This document shows positions 9,023 to 18,172 of a stretch of DNA of 64,000 nucleotides, piece after piece. Below the pieces are notes generated by a model. That model was not told the origin of the DNA and ran no database searches. It saw only the letters and a list, made by a program, of their open reading frames with translations. Position numbers and translations under genes: made by a program. Within the stretch, counting starts at the first letter, position 1. The number at the start of each line of letters is the position of its first letter. This DNA is from Vibrio proteolyticus NBRC 13287 (GTDB lineage: Bacteria > Pseudomonadota > Gammaproteobacteria > Enterobacterales > Vibrionaceae), in NCBI RefSeq assembly GCF_000467125.1, contig NZ_BATJ01000011.1:62001-126000 (forward strand), given 5' to 3'.

Positions 9023-10222
9023 ATGTTGCACAGTTCTACACTTTCCACTCCGCAAAATACGTCACCATTGTTCATCGCGTTTTTGGTGCATTTTCTGTTA
9101 GCGCTGGACGCGCTGGTGATTGTGCCATTTAGTGCCGTGATCACGACGCAACTGGCGGTGTCTGGCGCGCTTGCCGGTTATCTGACCATGGCTTATGCGC
9201 TGGCTGCGGGTGTGACGTGTCTGCTGTTTAAAGGCGCAGACAACATTAATACGGAGCGGCGACGTTGCCTGACACTGCTGCTTGGCTTGGCGCTGGTAAC
9301 AGGCGCGAGTGTGTGGGTGGCATCTTTCGAGTGGATGCTCATTGCCAGAGTAGTGGCCGGGGTGTGTGGAGGTGGCCTGGCCGTAGTCAACCTTAACCTG
9401 ATGGTGTTGCAGGTCGATGATGAACATCGCAGAAAGCACACCGCACTGTTACTGAGTGCTTTTCCGCTTGCTCTGACACTGGGCGTGCCGTTACTGCTCC
9501 TGTTGGCCGGAGATCACTGGCAGTGGTCGTTTGCCATCCTTGCGTTGTCACTGCTTGCGGTGTGGCTGGTATTTTTCTTGATTTGCCGCAGAGTAGCCCC
9601 GGGATCTGAGCCTGACAGCGGCGGGCAAAATCCGCGTTTTTCCGAAGCAGTCGCTGAGCGCAGAGTATTGTGGTTTGCTGTTGCCATGATCAGCTCGGCA
9701 GTGCTGGGGACGTTTGTGGTCTCGACTCAGTTTCCGGTGATGCTGCACCTCAACCTGACCATCGGGGCCGGGCTGCTCAGTGGCTGTTATACATTTGGAG
9801 GACTGGGCTCGTTTATCGTCATGCAAACTTACGCCCGCCTGAGATTAACGTCAGGGCAGTCAGGGCAATGGATATTTATACTGACCGCTGTCATGCTGGG
9901 CGCAATGGTCTGTGGCTTCAATACACAGGATGTGTGGTTGGCGGCGGGGGCTTTTGTGTTCTTCATTATCGCCAGTTCTGCGCGAAGTTTAATCCTCGCC
10001 ACTGAGATGATCGCAACATTACCGATCGCTGTGAGAAATCACATCATCGGAATTCAGAACGCGTTGCAACATTTTGCCGTCGGAGTTGGTGGGGCACTTG
10101 GCAGCGCGTTGATCGCCACAGATCGACATGGGCAGCTGGATTTTTCCGTCATGCTTTGGGCTGCGGCGGCACTTGGCGTGGTGCCCGTGTTGCTGTGGCG
10201 ATACCGGCGTTGGGAATCTTGA
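9023..10222 (+). CDS. MFS transporter, probable efflux
   Basis: 399-residue major facilitator with about 12 membrane helices, inner membrane. ATG at 9023 is preceded by AAGGGG at good spacing; the frame itself opens slightly earlier without such a site. The region ARVVAGVCGGGLAVVN matches the helix-5 pattern of drug and sugar exporters. It diverges from a LysR gene, a common arrangement for an inducible exporter. The substrate cannot be told from sequence. Confidence 0.85.
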   Translation: MLHSSTLSTPQNTSPLFIAFLVHFLLALDALVIVPFSAVITTQLAVSGALAGYLTMAYALAAGVTCLLFKGADNINTERRRCLTLLLGLALVTGASVWVASFEWMLIARVVAGVCGGGLAVVNLNLMVLQVDDEHRRKHTALLLSAFPLALTLGVPLLLLLAGDHWQWSFAILALSLLAVWLVFFLICRRVAPGSEPDSGGQNPRFSEAVAERRVLWFAVAMISSAVLGTFVVSTQFPVMLHLNLTIGAGLLSGCYTFGGLGSFIVMQTYARLRLTSGQSGQWIFILTAVMLGAMVCGFNTQDVWLAAGAFVFFIIASSARSLILATEMIATLPIAVRNHIIGIQNALQHFAVGVGGALGSALIATDRHGQLDFSVMLWAAAALGVVPVLLWRYRRWES

Positions 10223-10233
10223 GGCGCTGAAAA

Positions 10234-10258
10234 CAAAAGCGGCCCAAGGCCGCTTTTG
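10234..10258. terminator. Bidirectional terminator, MFS gene and dcu gene
   Basis: CAAAAGCGGCC and GGCCGCTTTTG form an 11-bp stem between two convergent genes. On the minus strand further T residues follow. Confidence 0.85.
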
Positions 10259-10276
10259 GACAGGGTTTGGTGTGGT

Positions 10277-11605
10277 TTAGCCAATCACCATCTGGCCCAG
10301 AACGTAACCCAGGCAGCAAGCACCCACGACACCGATCAGACCGACCGACATAAAAGAGTGGTTGAAATACCACTTACCGATTTTGGTGGTGCCGGAGGTA
10401 TCAAAGTTGACCGTCGCAATATCGGATGGGTAGTTCGGAATGAAAAAGTAGCCGTAGACGGCGGGCATGATACCGATCAGTAGCGCCGGATCCAGTCCGA
10501 GCCCGAGGCCAACCGGCAACATCATCCGGGCAGTGGCGGCTTGCGAGTTAACCACCACCGACACAATGAACAGCGCCAGTGCGAACGTCCAAGGGTAGTT
10601 CGTCACCATCTCGACAATGCCTGATTTGAATTGCGGCATGGCGTACTGAAAGTAAGTGTCAGACATCCAGGCAATACCGAAAATCGCGATGGCGGCCACC
10701 ATACCGGATTTGAATACCACACCGTTGGGCACGTTGCGCGGATCGGTTTTGGTTGCCAGCAGAATCACACCGCCGAAACACAGCATCATCATCTGAATCA
10801 CCACGGCCATACTGATCGGCTTGGAGCCGTCAGTAATGGTGCGGATTTCCGGAACCATGGCGATCACCACAATGGTCAGAATCGATAGCATGAACAGCAG
10901 GACCGAATTACGCGCCGAGGTTGGCAGCGTTTCGTCCAGTGATGTGGCAGTGGTATTGAGGATGCGCTCACGCCATTCCGGGTCCTGAAGGCGGGCCTGA
11001 TATTCGGGGTCGTCATCCAGCTCTTTACCACGCTTTAAGCTGTACAGTGACATCAGTAACGTGCCGAATAGCGTTGCCGGGACAGTGACCAGCAAAATCG
11101 ACAGCAGGGTAATGTCGTGCTGAATATTGGACAGTTGTGCCAGATAGTACACCACCGCAGCTGAGATAGGTGATGCAGTAATGGCGATTTGCGAAGCAAC
11201 TGAAGAGGCGGCCATTGGCCGCTCAGGGCGAATACCGTTTTTCAACGCAACGTCGCCGATGATTGGCATGATGGAATAGACAGCGTGACCCGTGCCGAGC
11301 AGGAAGGTCATAAAATAAGTCACAAACGGGGCGATCAACGTGACTCGTTTTGGGTTCTTACGCAGTACCTTTTCTGCGACCTGCAACATGTATTTGAGGC
11401 CCCCGGCTGCTTCCAGAATCGAAGCACAGGTCACAACTGCAAGAATGATCAGCATTACGGTAACAGGTGGTGATGTTGGCGGCATCTTGAAGACAAAGAC
11501 CTCAATCACCAGACCGATACCGGACACGACACCCAGCCCGATACCGCCGTAGCGAGAGCCGATATAAAGCATCAGCAAGAGGAATAAAAATTCCAGATAG
11601 AGCAT
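10277..11605 (-). CDS. dcuB: Anaerobic C4-dicarboxylate transporter, Dcu family
   Basis: 442-residue inner-membrane antiporter (DcuA/DcuB family) for fumarate, succinate, malate and aspartate. Diagnostic segments: NGIRPERPMAASSVASQIAITASPISAA and the C-terminal TSGTTKIGKWYFNHSF, read here in parts. The N-terminal VFVFKMPPTSPPV is closer to DcuB, while ITASPISAAVVY resembles DcuA, so the symbol is tentative. AAGGGG lies before the ATG. No FNR box with the full consensus was seen in the 242-bp upstream region. Confidence 0.88.
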   Translation of the reverse strand: MLYLEFLFLLLMLYIGSRYGGIGLGVVSGIGLVIEVFVFKMPPTSPPVTVMLIILAVVTCASILEAAGGLKYMLQVAEKVLRKNPKRVTLIAPFVTYFMTFLLGTGHAVYSIMPIIGDVALKNGIRPERPMAASSVASQIAITASPISAAVVYYLAQLSNIQHDITLLSILLVTVPATLFGTLLMSLYSLKRGKELDDDPEYQARLQDPEWRERILNTTATSLDETLPTSARNSVLLFMLSILTIVVIAMVPEIRTITDGSKPISMAVVIQMMMLCFGGVILLATKTDPRNVPNGVVFKSGMVAAIAIFGIAWMSDTYFQYAMPQFKSGIVEMVTNYPWTFALALFIVSVVVNSQAATARMMLPVGLGLGLDPALLIGIMPAVYGYFFIPNYPSDIATVNFDTSGTTKIGKWYFNHSFMSVGLIGVVGACCLGYVLGQMVIG

Positions 11606-11809
11606 ATTAACAACCCCTTATAAAATTATGGTTATTAACATTCTCTTATGTAAGATACCAAAAAAATGAAACTCGCTTCACACAACCTAAGTCACCAAAA
11701 ATGAAATGCTTTTTATCGGATTTTCAGCACATTATTGGCCGGATTCGTGACGTAATTACGGCGATTTTGTAAGGAGAGTGTTGCGCAATATTAATGTGCC
11801 AGTTAACGA

Positions 11810-11838
11810 AAATAAGCCGGATGCATAAAAATCCCGGC
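11810..11838 (-). terminator. Likely terminator of the TetR gene
   Basis: GCCGG (11816-11820) pairs with CCGGC (11834-11838); on the minus strand the stem is followed by TTATTTTC. The stem is short, so the call is moderate. Confidence 0.5.
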
Positions 11839-11847
11839 AGAGCAGCG

Positions 11848-12453
11848 TTATTTGACATAGCAGGCAACAAAGCAGCGCACCGCGGTTTCGATAGCGGCGT
11901 TTACCTGCTCGCAACTTGGCGGTGGTTGATGAGCAAGCAGTTGAGGCCAGAACACGCTCGCTTTGATACTTCCGATATATTGTTCTACGGCCTGGGACAC
12001 ATTCTCCACTTCCAGGACGCCGGCTGCAATGCCTTGCTTAACCCACACGGTTAAACCGTAACTGTCTTCAATCGCGGCGAATTTTTCCATCAACAGGCGT
12101 GAGGTGTGCGGACAACGGATGCACTCTGCCATCACCATACGAGCAGTCATCTGAAAGTCTTCAGTATTGATATAACACAGTTGTTGCTGAGTCAGAGTCT
12201 GCAACTGTTTGGCGACTGACACAGAAGGTTCAAACTGCAGGGCTTTTTGGTCATCAAAGCGACATATTAGCTTGTCTACAATAACTTCGAACAGGGCGTC
12301 TTTGTTGGGGTAGTACTTATAAAGCGTCCGCTTTGATACGCCGGCCTGTTTGGATATCCCTTCCATACTGGCCTGCTCGAAGCCTTTCTGAGAAAAAACT
12401 TCAATGGCAGATTTGATGATATCGTCTTGTTTTATATCGCTTCTTTTGACCAT
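11848..12453 (-). CDS. TetR/AcrR-family repressor
   Basis: 201 residues. N-terminal TetR helix-turn-helix at about residues 14-55 (FEQASMEGISKQAGVSKRTL, then YKYYPNKDALF) and a variable C-terminal ligand domain. It is divergent from the MBL hydrolase gene at 12558. The 104-bp region between them carries two copies of a 22-bp palindromic operator, so it very probably represses itself and the hydrolase. Ligand unknown. Confidence 0.92.
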   Translation of the reverse strand: MVKRSDIKQDDIIKSAIEVFSQKGFEQASMEGISKQAGVSKRTLYKYYPNKDALFEVIVDKLICRFDDQKALQFEPSVSVAKQLQTLTQQQLCYINTEDFQMTARMVMAECIRCPHTSRLLMEKFAAIEDSYGLTVWVKQGIAAGVLEVENVSQAVEQYIGSIKASVFWPQLLAHQPPPSCEQVNAAIETAVRCFVACYVK

Positions 12454-12474
12454 GTGGACACCTGTAGAAGACTG

Positions 12475-12496
12475 AAGTAAACGATGGTGTTTACTT
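12475..12496. promoter_or_regulatory. TetR-type operator, copy 1
   Basis: AAGTAAAC, six-base spacer GATGGT, GTTTACTT: perfect 8-bp arms. The same 22-mer occurs in opposite orientation at 12515-12536. It lies 22 bp before the TetR start codon. Confidence 0.8.
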
Positions 12497-12514
12497 TTAA
12501 CGTTGTGATGTCTA

Positions 12515-12536
12515 AAGTATACACCATCGTTTACTT
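12515..12536. promoter_or_regulatory. TetR-type operator, copy 2 (inverted)
   Basis: The reverse complement of this site differs from copy 1 at one base only. Including the asymmetric spacer it is conserved, so the two are related copies and not chance palindromes. It lies 21 bp before the hydrolase start. Confidence 0.8.
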
Positions 12537-12557
12537 TTCTGGGTAGCCAAATAGGTC

Positions 12558-13727
12558 ATGAACATGAGTAATGTAATCAAAGCCTCGTTTGTTTCTCTTC
12601 TGGGTGTGATGGGTATCAATCAGGCCTCCAGAGCAGACAGGCACAGTGAAGCGCTACAACAGAGTGCGCAGCTTCGTGCGGACCGAATCGCTCGCTCCCC
12701 GCAATTTCAAGACGGCAAAGCCATCGCGCGCATGCCCGCCGTACCCAGCCCGGAAAGTATGTCGACCACCATGTGGAAGTTCTTTTTTGAACGTGGGCAA
12801 CTGAAGCCGCAAGTGCGTCTGCCTCATCACCGGGTGGATTTGGAAGCCCTGGCTGAGCCAAGTGACGCGCTGCGTGTCACTTGGTTGGGACACTCTAGCT
12901 TGTTCATCGAAATGAACGCTACCCGGATTCTGGTCGATCCGGTATTTGAGTATGCCTCTCCGTGGGTCGCCAAGAAACTGTTTGACCGCAATGTTGACGC
13001 GCCAGTCACTCGCGAACGTTTACCCAAACCAGATGTCATTCTGATTTCTCACGATCACTACGATCATCTGGAAGAAGCGACCATTCGTTACTATGCCGAT
13101 AAAGAAGTGCTGTTTTATGTGCCTCTGGCCGTTGGCAAACACCTGGAAAAATGGGGAGTGTCGCCGAACCATATCCGTGAGTTTGACTGGTGGGAAAGTC
13201 ATCAGCTCAATGGCATTGAGTTTACTTCTGCGCCCGCTAATCACAACTCCGGACGTACCGGATTTGATTCGAACACCACATTGTGGTGCTCCTGGGCGCT
13301 GCGCAGTGAACAGGGTGCGTTGTTCTACAGCGGTGACAGCGCCTACGATCAGCATTTCAGGCAGATTGGTGAGCGACTGGGTCCGTTTGACATGGCGTTT
13401 ATTGAAGTGGCTGCCAACGTTAAAGAGGGCAAAGGGTTTCCGGTAGAAAATTGGGGACATATGCAGGCGCGTCACACGTTAAAAGCGTTTCAGGATCTTG
13501 GCGCCGACAAATTGTTCCCGGTGCACTGGTCAACCTTCGAATTGTTCTCCCACAAATGGGATGAGCCGATGACGGATCTGATTGCGGAAGCAGAAGCCGC
13601 CTCAGCGAATCTGGTCACGCCCATGATTGGAGAGACGATTGAAGTGAAAAAAGAATTAAACACGTCATTTTGGTGGAAAAACCAAGAAATGAATTTGGTT
13701 AAAGCCAAGCTAAGTTATCAAAACTAG
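12558..13727 (+). CDS. MBL-fold metal-dependent hydrolase, NAPE-PLD-like
   Basis: 389 residues. The metallo-beta-lactamase core has an intact metal motif SHDHYDHLE near residue 164, preceded by WLGHSSLFIE and ILVDPVFE, followed by SAPANHNSGRTG, YSGDSAYD and VHWSTFE. This set resembles N-acyl-phosphatidylethanolamine phospholipase D-like and UlaG-like hydrolases. The N terminus (residues 1-27) is weakly hydrophobic and may be a membrane anchor or signal. Repressed, by inference, by the divergent TetR. The true substrate is unknown. The start may be the ATG at 12558 or 12564. Confidence 0.85.
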   Translation: MNMSNVIKASFVSLLGVMGINQASRADRHSEALQQSAQLRADRIARSPQFQDGKAIARMPAVPSPESMSTTMWKFFFERGQLKPQVRLPHHRVDLEALAEPSDALRVTWLGHSSLFIEMNATRILVDPVFEYASPWVAKKLFDRNVDAPVTRERLPKPDVILISHDHYDHLEEATIRYYADKEVLFYVPLAVGKHLEKWGVSPNHIREFDWWESHQLNGIEFTSAPANHNSGRTGFDSNTTLWCSWALRSEQGALFYSGDSAYDQHFRQIGERLGPFDMAFIEVAANVKEGKGFPVENWGHMQARHTLKAFQDLGADKLFPVHWSTFELFSHKWDEPMTDLIAEAEAASANLVTPMIGETIEVKKELNTSFWWKNQEMNLVKAKLSYQN

Positions 13728-13765
13728 AATATATAACTAACTGACAAGTAGACAGAATATAATCC

Positions 13766-13795
13766 AAGCCTGCGAATTGCGGGCTTATTTATATG
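13766..13795 (+). terminator. Probable terminator of the MBL gene
   Basis: AAGCCTGC, loop GAATT, GCGGGCTT with one internal mismatch, then ATTTATAT. Confidence 0.6.
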
Positions 13796-13893
13796 TCTAC
13801 TAAATTACTGCTATCTTTTTCATATTTTCTTCATATACTGACCAAATAACGCACAATTTGAAGTGTGTCACATTGGTTAGGGAAGGAGAGCGT

Positions 13894-15144
13894 ATGGAAA
13901 AAGGGGAAAGTCTGTTTCAGAAACAACGGATTAAGCGGTTTAACAGCTCTGTATGGACGGTGTTGACCGGCGTGCTGCTATCGCGCACCAGTTACTTCAT
14001 GGCCTGGCCATTTTTGATTGTATTTTTGTATCGAGATTATGGCGCAAGTGCCGTTGATGTCGGTGCCATGTTAGCGGCGTCCGCTTTGGTGGGCGCATTC
14101 AGTGGCTTGTATGCGGGTTATTTGTCGGACCGTTTTGGCCGAAAGTGGGTGATGATAAGCGGCAGTGCGGTGGCAGCCGTGTCCTTTTCCGGTATTGGTC
14201 TGGCGAGCGAAATCTGGCATTTTTATGTACTGATCATTATTACCGGTTTGATGCGTCCGATGATTGAAGCGCCTTCTAAAGCGGTGATCGGCGACAATCT
14301 CCCTAACCTGAAAGACCGTGAACTGGCGCTCAACATCCGTTATTTTCTGCTCAATCTTGGCGGTGCGATTGGACCATTGATTGGTATTTCTCTGGCGCTG
14401 GCACAGCCACAAAAACTGTTTCTGGTGACTGGTGCTACATATGTTTTGTATGGTATCTGGGTATTTGTCGGTATTGAGCGACGCAAAAAATTCACCAAGC
14501 CGGATGTTTCACTGCTGCCGAATTTTCCAGCCACGCTTAGAGTGATCAGCAAAGACAATATTTTCGTGAAACTGATGCTGGCGAACTTTATCATGATGTT
14601 TGTTTATGCTCAGGTGGAGTCGTCGATTCCACAGGTCATCGTACGCAGCCCGATCGAAGACTCGGCGCAACTGATCGCTATGCTGGTGTTGATCAACACC
14701 CTGACCATCGTAACTTTTCAGTTTCCGATGTTGAAATGGCTCGAGCACGTTTCGTTGTTTGCCCGGACCCGGATCGGCATGGCGTTGATGGGCGTCGCGC
14801 AACTGGGTTTTTTATTCACGCCAGTGGATTGGCCGGTTGGCTGGGCGTTGGCCAGCTTTATTCTTAGCCTGGGGGAAGTGATCGCGTTCCCGACACTCAA
14901 TGTCCAGATTGACCGATTGGCCCCACCGCATTTGCGTGGCTCTTATTTTGGTGCGGCAGCACTCTACTCGCTGGGTTTCGCAGTGGCTCCGTTGGCTGGT
15001 GGTATTGTGATCGAATCACTGAATCCGAACTGGTTGTTCAGTCTGTGTGCCGTATTATGTGGGGTGATGATTTGGTTGTACTGGCGCGCCGAACATTGCG
15101 AAGATACGGTTGAGCGCGAGACCACACAAGCGGAAACCGCCTGA
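13894..15144 (+). CDS. MFS transporter
   Basis: 416-residue major facilitator with about 12 helices. The signature GYLSDRFGRKWVM lies in the loop between helices 2 and 3, and GGAIGPLIG in helix 5, as in the MdtH/TetA-like drug exporters. The ATG at 13894 follows GGAAGGAGAG, a very strong ribosome binding site; the longer frame from 13858 lacks one. It stands alone, ended by a symmetric terminator shared with a small convergent gene. Substrate unknown. Confidence 0.85.
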   Translation: MEKGESLFQKQRIKRFNSSVWTVLTGVLLSRTSYFMAWPFLIVFLYRDYGASAVDVGAMLAASALVGAFSGLYAGYLSDRFGRKWVMISGSAVAAVSFSGIGLASEIWHFYVLIIITGLMRPMIEAPSKAVIGDNLPNLKDRELALNIRYFLLNLGGAIGPLIGISLALAQPQKLFLVTGATYVLYGIWVFVGIERRKKFTKPDVSLLPNFPATLRVISKDNIFVKLMLANFIMMFVYAQVESSIPQVIVRSPIEDSAQLIAMLVLINTLTIVTFQFPMLKWLEHVSLFARTRIGMALMGVAQLGFLFTPVDWPVGWALASFILSLGEVIAFPTLNVQIDRLAPPHLRGSYFGAAALYSLGFAVAPLAGGIVIESLNPNWLFSLCAVLCGVMIWLYWRAEHCEDTVERETTQAETA

Positions 15145-15148
15145 ATGC

Positions 15149-15170
15149 TAAGCCCTCGATTGAGGGCTTA
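15149..15170. terminator. Symmetric bidirectional terminator
   Basis: TAAGCCCTC, loop GATT, GAGGGCTTA. It ends the MFS gene and, on the minus strand, the 53-residue gene beside it, whose stop codon is 2 bp away. Confidence 0.75.
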
Positions 15171-15171
15171 T

Positions 15172-15333
15172 TTACGCCACTTTCTCGGCGGCCAGTGTTT
15201 CCAGCCGAGCATATATCAGCCGCCAGAACAACCACGCCACCAAACTCGCCGCAGTAATCAACACGACACTGTTGTCCCAGTTCTCGACAAAGTGGGTGAT
15301 ATCGCCCTCGGTTTGAGCGATGAAATCATTCAT
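15172..15333 (-). CDS. Small single-pass membrane protein, 53 residues, unrecognised
   Basis: An ATG at 15331-15333 (complement) opens a frame of 53 codons. The product begins MNDFIAQTEGDI, has one strong hydrophobic segment at about residues 21-41 (SVVLITAASLVAWLFWRLIY) and ends LETLAAEKVA. It ends right at a bidirectional terminator, which supports a real gene. The ribosome binding site is weak (AAGAT). It is adjacent to and divergent from ktrAB, so a link to potassium transport is possible but only positional. I do not recognise the family. Confidence 0.55.
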   Translation of the reverse strand: MNDFIAQTEGDITHFVENWDNSVVLITAASLVAWLFWRLIYARLETLAAEKVA

Positions 15334-15365
15334 ACCAGTATCTTGTTGTTGAGAATGTTGACTTG

Positions 15366-15390
15366 AGTAGATGTCCTTATCTACTTTTTA
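15366..15390 (+). terminator. Hairpin with T run in the ktrA upstream region
   Basis: AGTAGA, eight-base loop, TCTACT, then TTTTTA. The stem is short and weak. As a plus-strand element it could attenuate transcription into ktrA or block read-through; no transcript upstream of it is evident. Confidence 0.35.
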
Positions 15391-15534
15391 AAAATCAATC
15401 AATTAAGATTCCTTTTGTTTGGAGCGATACCGCCTGATACAAGTCCACTGGTGGTACGAGTCTGAAACACAAATTTGATAACTCTCAGAGACAGGCGCAC
15501 ACTTTGCTCTTCTCGTGTTAATGAAGGTGTAGTA

Positions 15535-16197
15535 ATGAAAACTGGAGATAAACAGTTTGCCGTGATTGGGTTGGGGCGTTTTGGTTTGTCGGTTTGTCAG
15601 GAGCTGGAAGATTCCGGGGCACAGGTGTTGGCGGTTGACATCAACGAAGATCGGGTCCGCGAAGCGGCGGGTTTTGTGACGCAGGCGATTGTCGCCAACT
15701 GCACCAATGAAGAGACCGTCTCAGAGCTGAAGCTGAGTGACTACGACATGGTGATGGTGGCCATCGGCGCTGATGTGAACGCCAGTATTCTGACCACTCT
15801 GGTGGTGAAAGAAAGCGGGGTGAAAGCGGTATGGGTGAAGGCCAGCGATCGCTTTCAGGCCAAGATTTTACAAAAAATCGGTGCGGATCATGTGATCATG
15901 CCAGAGCGGGATATGGGCGTGCGCGTGGCACGTAAAATGCTCGACAAACGCGTGCTTGAATTCCAAGAGCTGGGCAGTGGTCTGGCGATGACCGAGATCA
16001 TTGTTGGTTCGAAATTGATGGGTAAGACGCTGGGGCAGTTGGCCTTGTGTAAAGTGGCAGGCGTGCAGGTGCTGGGCTTTAAACGTGGTCCGGATATCAC
16101 CAAGGCGCCGGATATGGATCGTAGCCTGGAAATTGGCGACATTATTATTATTGTCGGGCCGAAAGAGGCGCTGGCCAGTCGGCTGAAACAGTTATGA
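15535..16197 (+). CDS. ktrA: Ktr potassium uptake regulatory subunit KtrA
   Basis: Cytoplasmic RCK/TrkA-N ring protein that gates KtrB in response to nucleotides. The ATG at 15535 gives 220 residues, the usual KtrA length. The Rossmann motif FAVIGLGRFG is at residues 8-17, and the conserved VDINEDRV marks the second strand. The C-terminal TrkA-C part follows (ELGSGLAMTEIIVGSKLMGK). It overlaps ktrB by 4 bp. An upstream extension to 15475 is unlikely. Confidence 0.95.
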   Translation: MKTGDKQFAVIGLGRFGLSVCQELEDSGAQVLAVDINEDRVREAAGFVTQAIVANCTNEETVSELKLSDYDMVMVAIGADVNASILTTLVVKESGVKAVWVKASDRFQAKILQKIGADHVIMPERDMGVRVARKMLDKRVLEFQELGSGLAMTEIIVGSKLMGKTLGQLALCKVAGVQVLGFKRGPDITKAPDMDRSLEIGDIIIIVGPKEALASRLKQL

Positions 16198-17561
16198 TTT
16201 TTTCTCAACGGCACGGGGCGATTTACGCCCTGGACAGTGAGAAAACTCAAAAGAAAGGCGGCGAGCCGCGCATTATTCTCTTGAGTTTTCTTGGTGTCCT
16301 TATCCCGTCGGCACTATTACTCACGTTGCCGGTGTTTTCTGTTTCCGGCCTGAGTCTGACTGACGCGCTGTTCACCGCCACCTCTGCAATCAGCGTGACG
16401 GGGCTTGGTGTGGTGGATACCGGTCAGCACTTTACCTTGGAAGGTAAGATCCTGTTGATGTGCCTGATGCAAATTGGTGGCCTGGGACAGATGACCTTGT
16501 CAGCCGTATTGCTGTATCTGTTCGGCGTCCGTCTGAGCCTGAGGCAGCAAGCGTTGGCCAAAGAAGCATTAGGACAGGATCGGAGAGTTAATTTGCGCAG
16601 CCTGGTCAAGAAAATCATCGTCTTTGCGATGGTGGCTGAAACGCTCGGCTTTGTGCTTCTCTCACTACGTTGGGTGCCAGAAATGGGCTGGCAAACCGGG
16701 ATGTTTTATGCGCTGTTTCATTCGGTGTCGGCATTTAACAATGCGGGCTTTGCGTTGTTCTCCGACAGCATGATTGGCTTTGTGAACGATCCACTGGTCA
16801 TCTTCACGTTGGCGGCGTTGTTTATCTTTGGTGGTTTGGGCTTTACAGTGATCGGTGACTTGTCGAGTAACCTGAAAAAAGGCTTCGCACATCTGCATTT
16901 GCATACCAAACTGATGCTAATGATGACGCCAGTTTTGTTGGTGTTTGGCACCATCATGTTCTGGCTGCTGGAGCACAATAACCCGTACACCATGGGGACG
17001 CTGAATCCGGGTACCCAGTGGCTGGCGGCTTTCTTTCAGTCAGCCAGTGCCCGAACCGCCGGTTTTAACAGCATCGATCTGACGCAGTTTTCTCAACCGG
17101 CGCTGCTGATTATGATTGTACTGATGCTGATTGGCGCGGGTTCGACGTCGACCGGCGGGGGGATCAAAGTCTCGACTTTCTCTGTTGCGATTATGGCAAC
17201 CTGGGCATTCCTGACGCAGAAACGCTATGTGGTTTTGTTCAAGCGCACCATCAGTTGGCCAACGGTCACCAAAGCGCTGGCGATCATCGTGGTGAGCGGT
17301 TTATTGTTAACTACAGCCATGTTCTTGCTGATGCTGACGGAACAGTCCAGCTTCGACAAAGTTATGTTCGAGACTATTTCTGCCTTTGCCACGGTCGGGC
17401 TGACTGCCGGGTTAACAGCGGAGTTGTCGGAGCCTGGGAAGTGGATCATGATTGTGGTGATGATTATTGGCCGTATCGGCCCGTTAACACTGGCGTATTT
17501 GTTGGCGCGTCCGGAACCATCGCTGCTGAAATACCCAGAAGATAACGTGCTGACGGGGTAA
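16194..17561 (+). CDS. ktrB: Ktr potassium uptake transmembrane subunit KtrB
   Basis: Sodium-dependent K+ translocating subunit, inner membrane, 455 residues, SKT superfamily with four membrane-pore-membrane repeats. The four filter segments are visible with their glycines: SAISVTGLGVVD, AFNNAGFALF, SARTAGFNSID and FATVGLTAG. The loop GSTSTGGGIKVSTF is the intramembrane gate region. It forms an operon with ktrA. In Vibrio this system is used for osmotic and sodium-rich conditions. Confidence 0.95.
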   Translation: MIFSQRHGAIYALDSEKTQKKGGEPRIILLSFLGVLIPSALLLTLPVFSVSGLSLTDALFTATSAISVTGLGVVDTGQHFTLEGKILLMCLMQIGGLGQMTLSAVLLYLFGVRLSLRQQALAKEALGQDRRVNLRSLVKKIIVFAMVAETLGFVLLSLRWVPEMGWQTGMFYALFHSVSAFNNAGFALFSDSMIGFVNDPLVIFTLAALFIFGGLGFTVIGDLSSNLKKGFAHLHLHTKLMLMMTPVLLVFGTIMFWLLEHNNPYTMGTLNPGTQWLAAFFQSASARTAGFNSIDLTQFSQPALLIMIVLMLIGAGSTSTGGGIKVSTFSVAIMATWAFLTQKRYVVLFKRTISWPTVTKALAIIVVSGLLLTTAMFLLMLTEQSSFDKVMFETISAFATVGLTAGLTAELSEPGKWIMIVVMIIGRIGPLTLAYLLARPEPSLLKYPEDNVLTG

Positions 17562-17562
17562 T

Positions 17563-18003
17563 TCAGTCCCCGCCGAAGTGATCCGACAATGCGGCGCGGC
17601 GGTTTTTCGCCGGGCCGCCGTTTTCTCTGTCAATGGTATGCTCAAACCCTTGCTTGATGAAGCGTTGAGTCGGGCTGTTGGGCTGCAGGCGTTTGAGTTG
17701 GGGTGAGCGCTCCGTTCCGGCCATTTCGTAAATCGAGATGCCACTGCCCGTTTCGACGTAGATGCGCTTGCCGGTAAAATCGTATTGGGTGGCGATCAAT
17801 CGGCCATTCTTGAACACGCCGTGATCATTGAGTGTCAGAGTATCTGTGTTGTAGACCGGTGTCCCGATCTCAATCCAGGTTCCATAGACATGTTCTGGGT
17901 TGGTGTAAGCGCGATAGCTAAAATAGATCAACAGGGCAAACCCGGCGGCAAGCGTCGCCAGAATCAAACCTAAGATAACTTTGATTGCACTCTGTTTTGC
18001 CAT
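17563..18003 (-). CDS. DUF2850-type membrane-anchored protein
   Basis: Using the ATG at 18001-18003 the protein has 146 residues: an N-terminal membrane helix (residues 7-28) and a polar domain with HVYGTWIEIGTPVYNTDTL and RLQPNSPTQRFIKQGFEHT. I recognise this as the Vibrio DUF2850 pattern, from memory. Function is unknown. It converges on ktrB with one base between the stops. A longer start at 18063 adds 20 residues; neither start has a strong ribosome binding site. Confidence 0.7.
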   Translation of the reverse strand: MAKQSAIKVILGLILATLAAGFALLIYFSYRAYTNPEHVYGTWIEIGTPVYNTDTLTLNDHGVFKNGRLIATQYDFTGKRIYVETGSGISIYEMAGTERSPQLKRLQPNSPTQRFIKQGFEHTIDRENGGPAKNRRAALSDHFGGD

Positions 18004-18172
18004 TCCAGACCCAGCGTCGACTCCTACACCTGTAACGGGATTTTTGACTGCCATTCCTTGCATCCCCGGCCACGAGTTATTCCGTACTCCGTATGACAGA
18101 GTGTAATAATTGGCTCAAGGTCGCAAATAACACCAGTAGAAATTTGATCTTCTGCTCAAAGGTTACGGCCTG

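Noticed and set aside
11606..11847. FNR or CRP site upstream of the Dcu gene
   Set aside because: Expected from biology, but no sequence close to either consensus was found.
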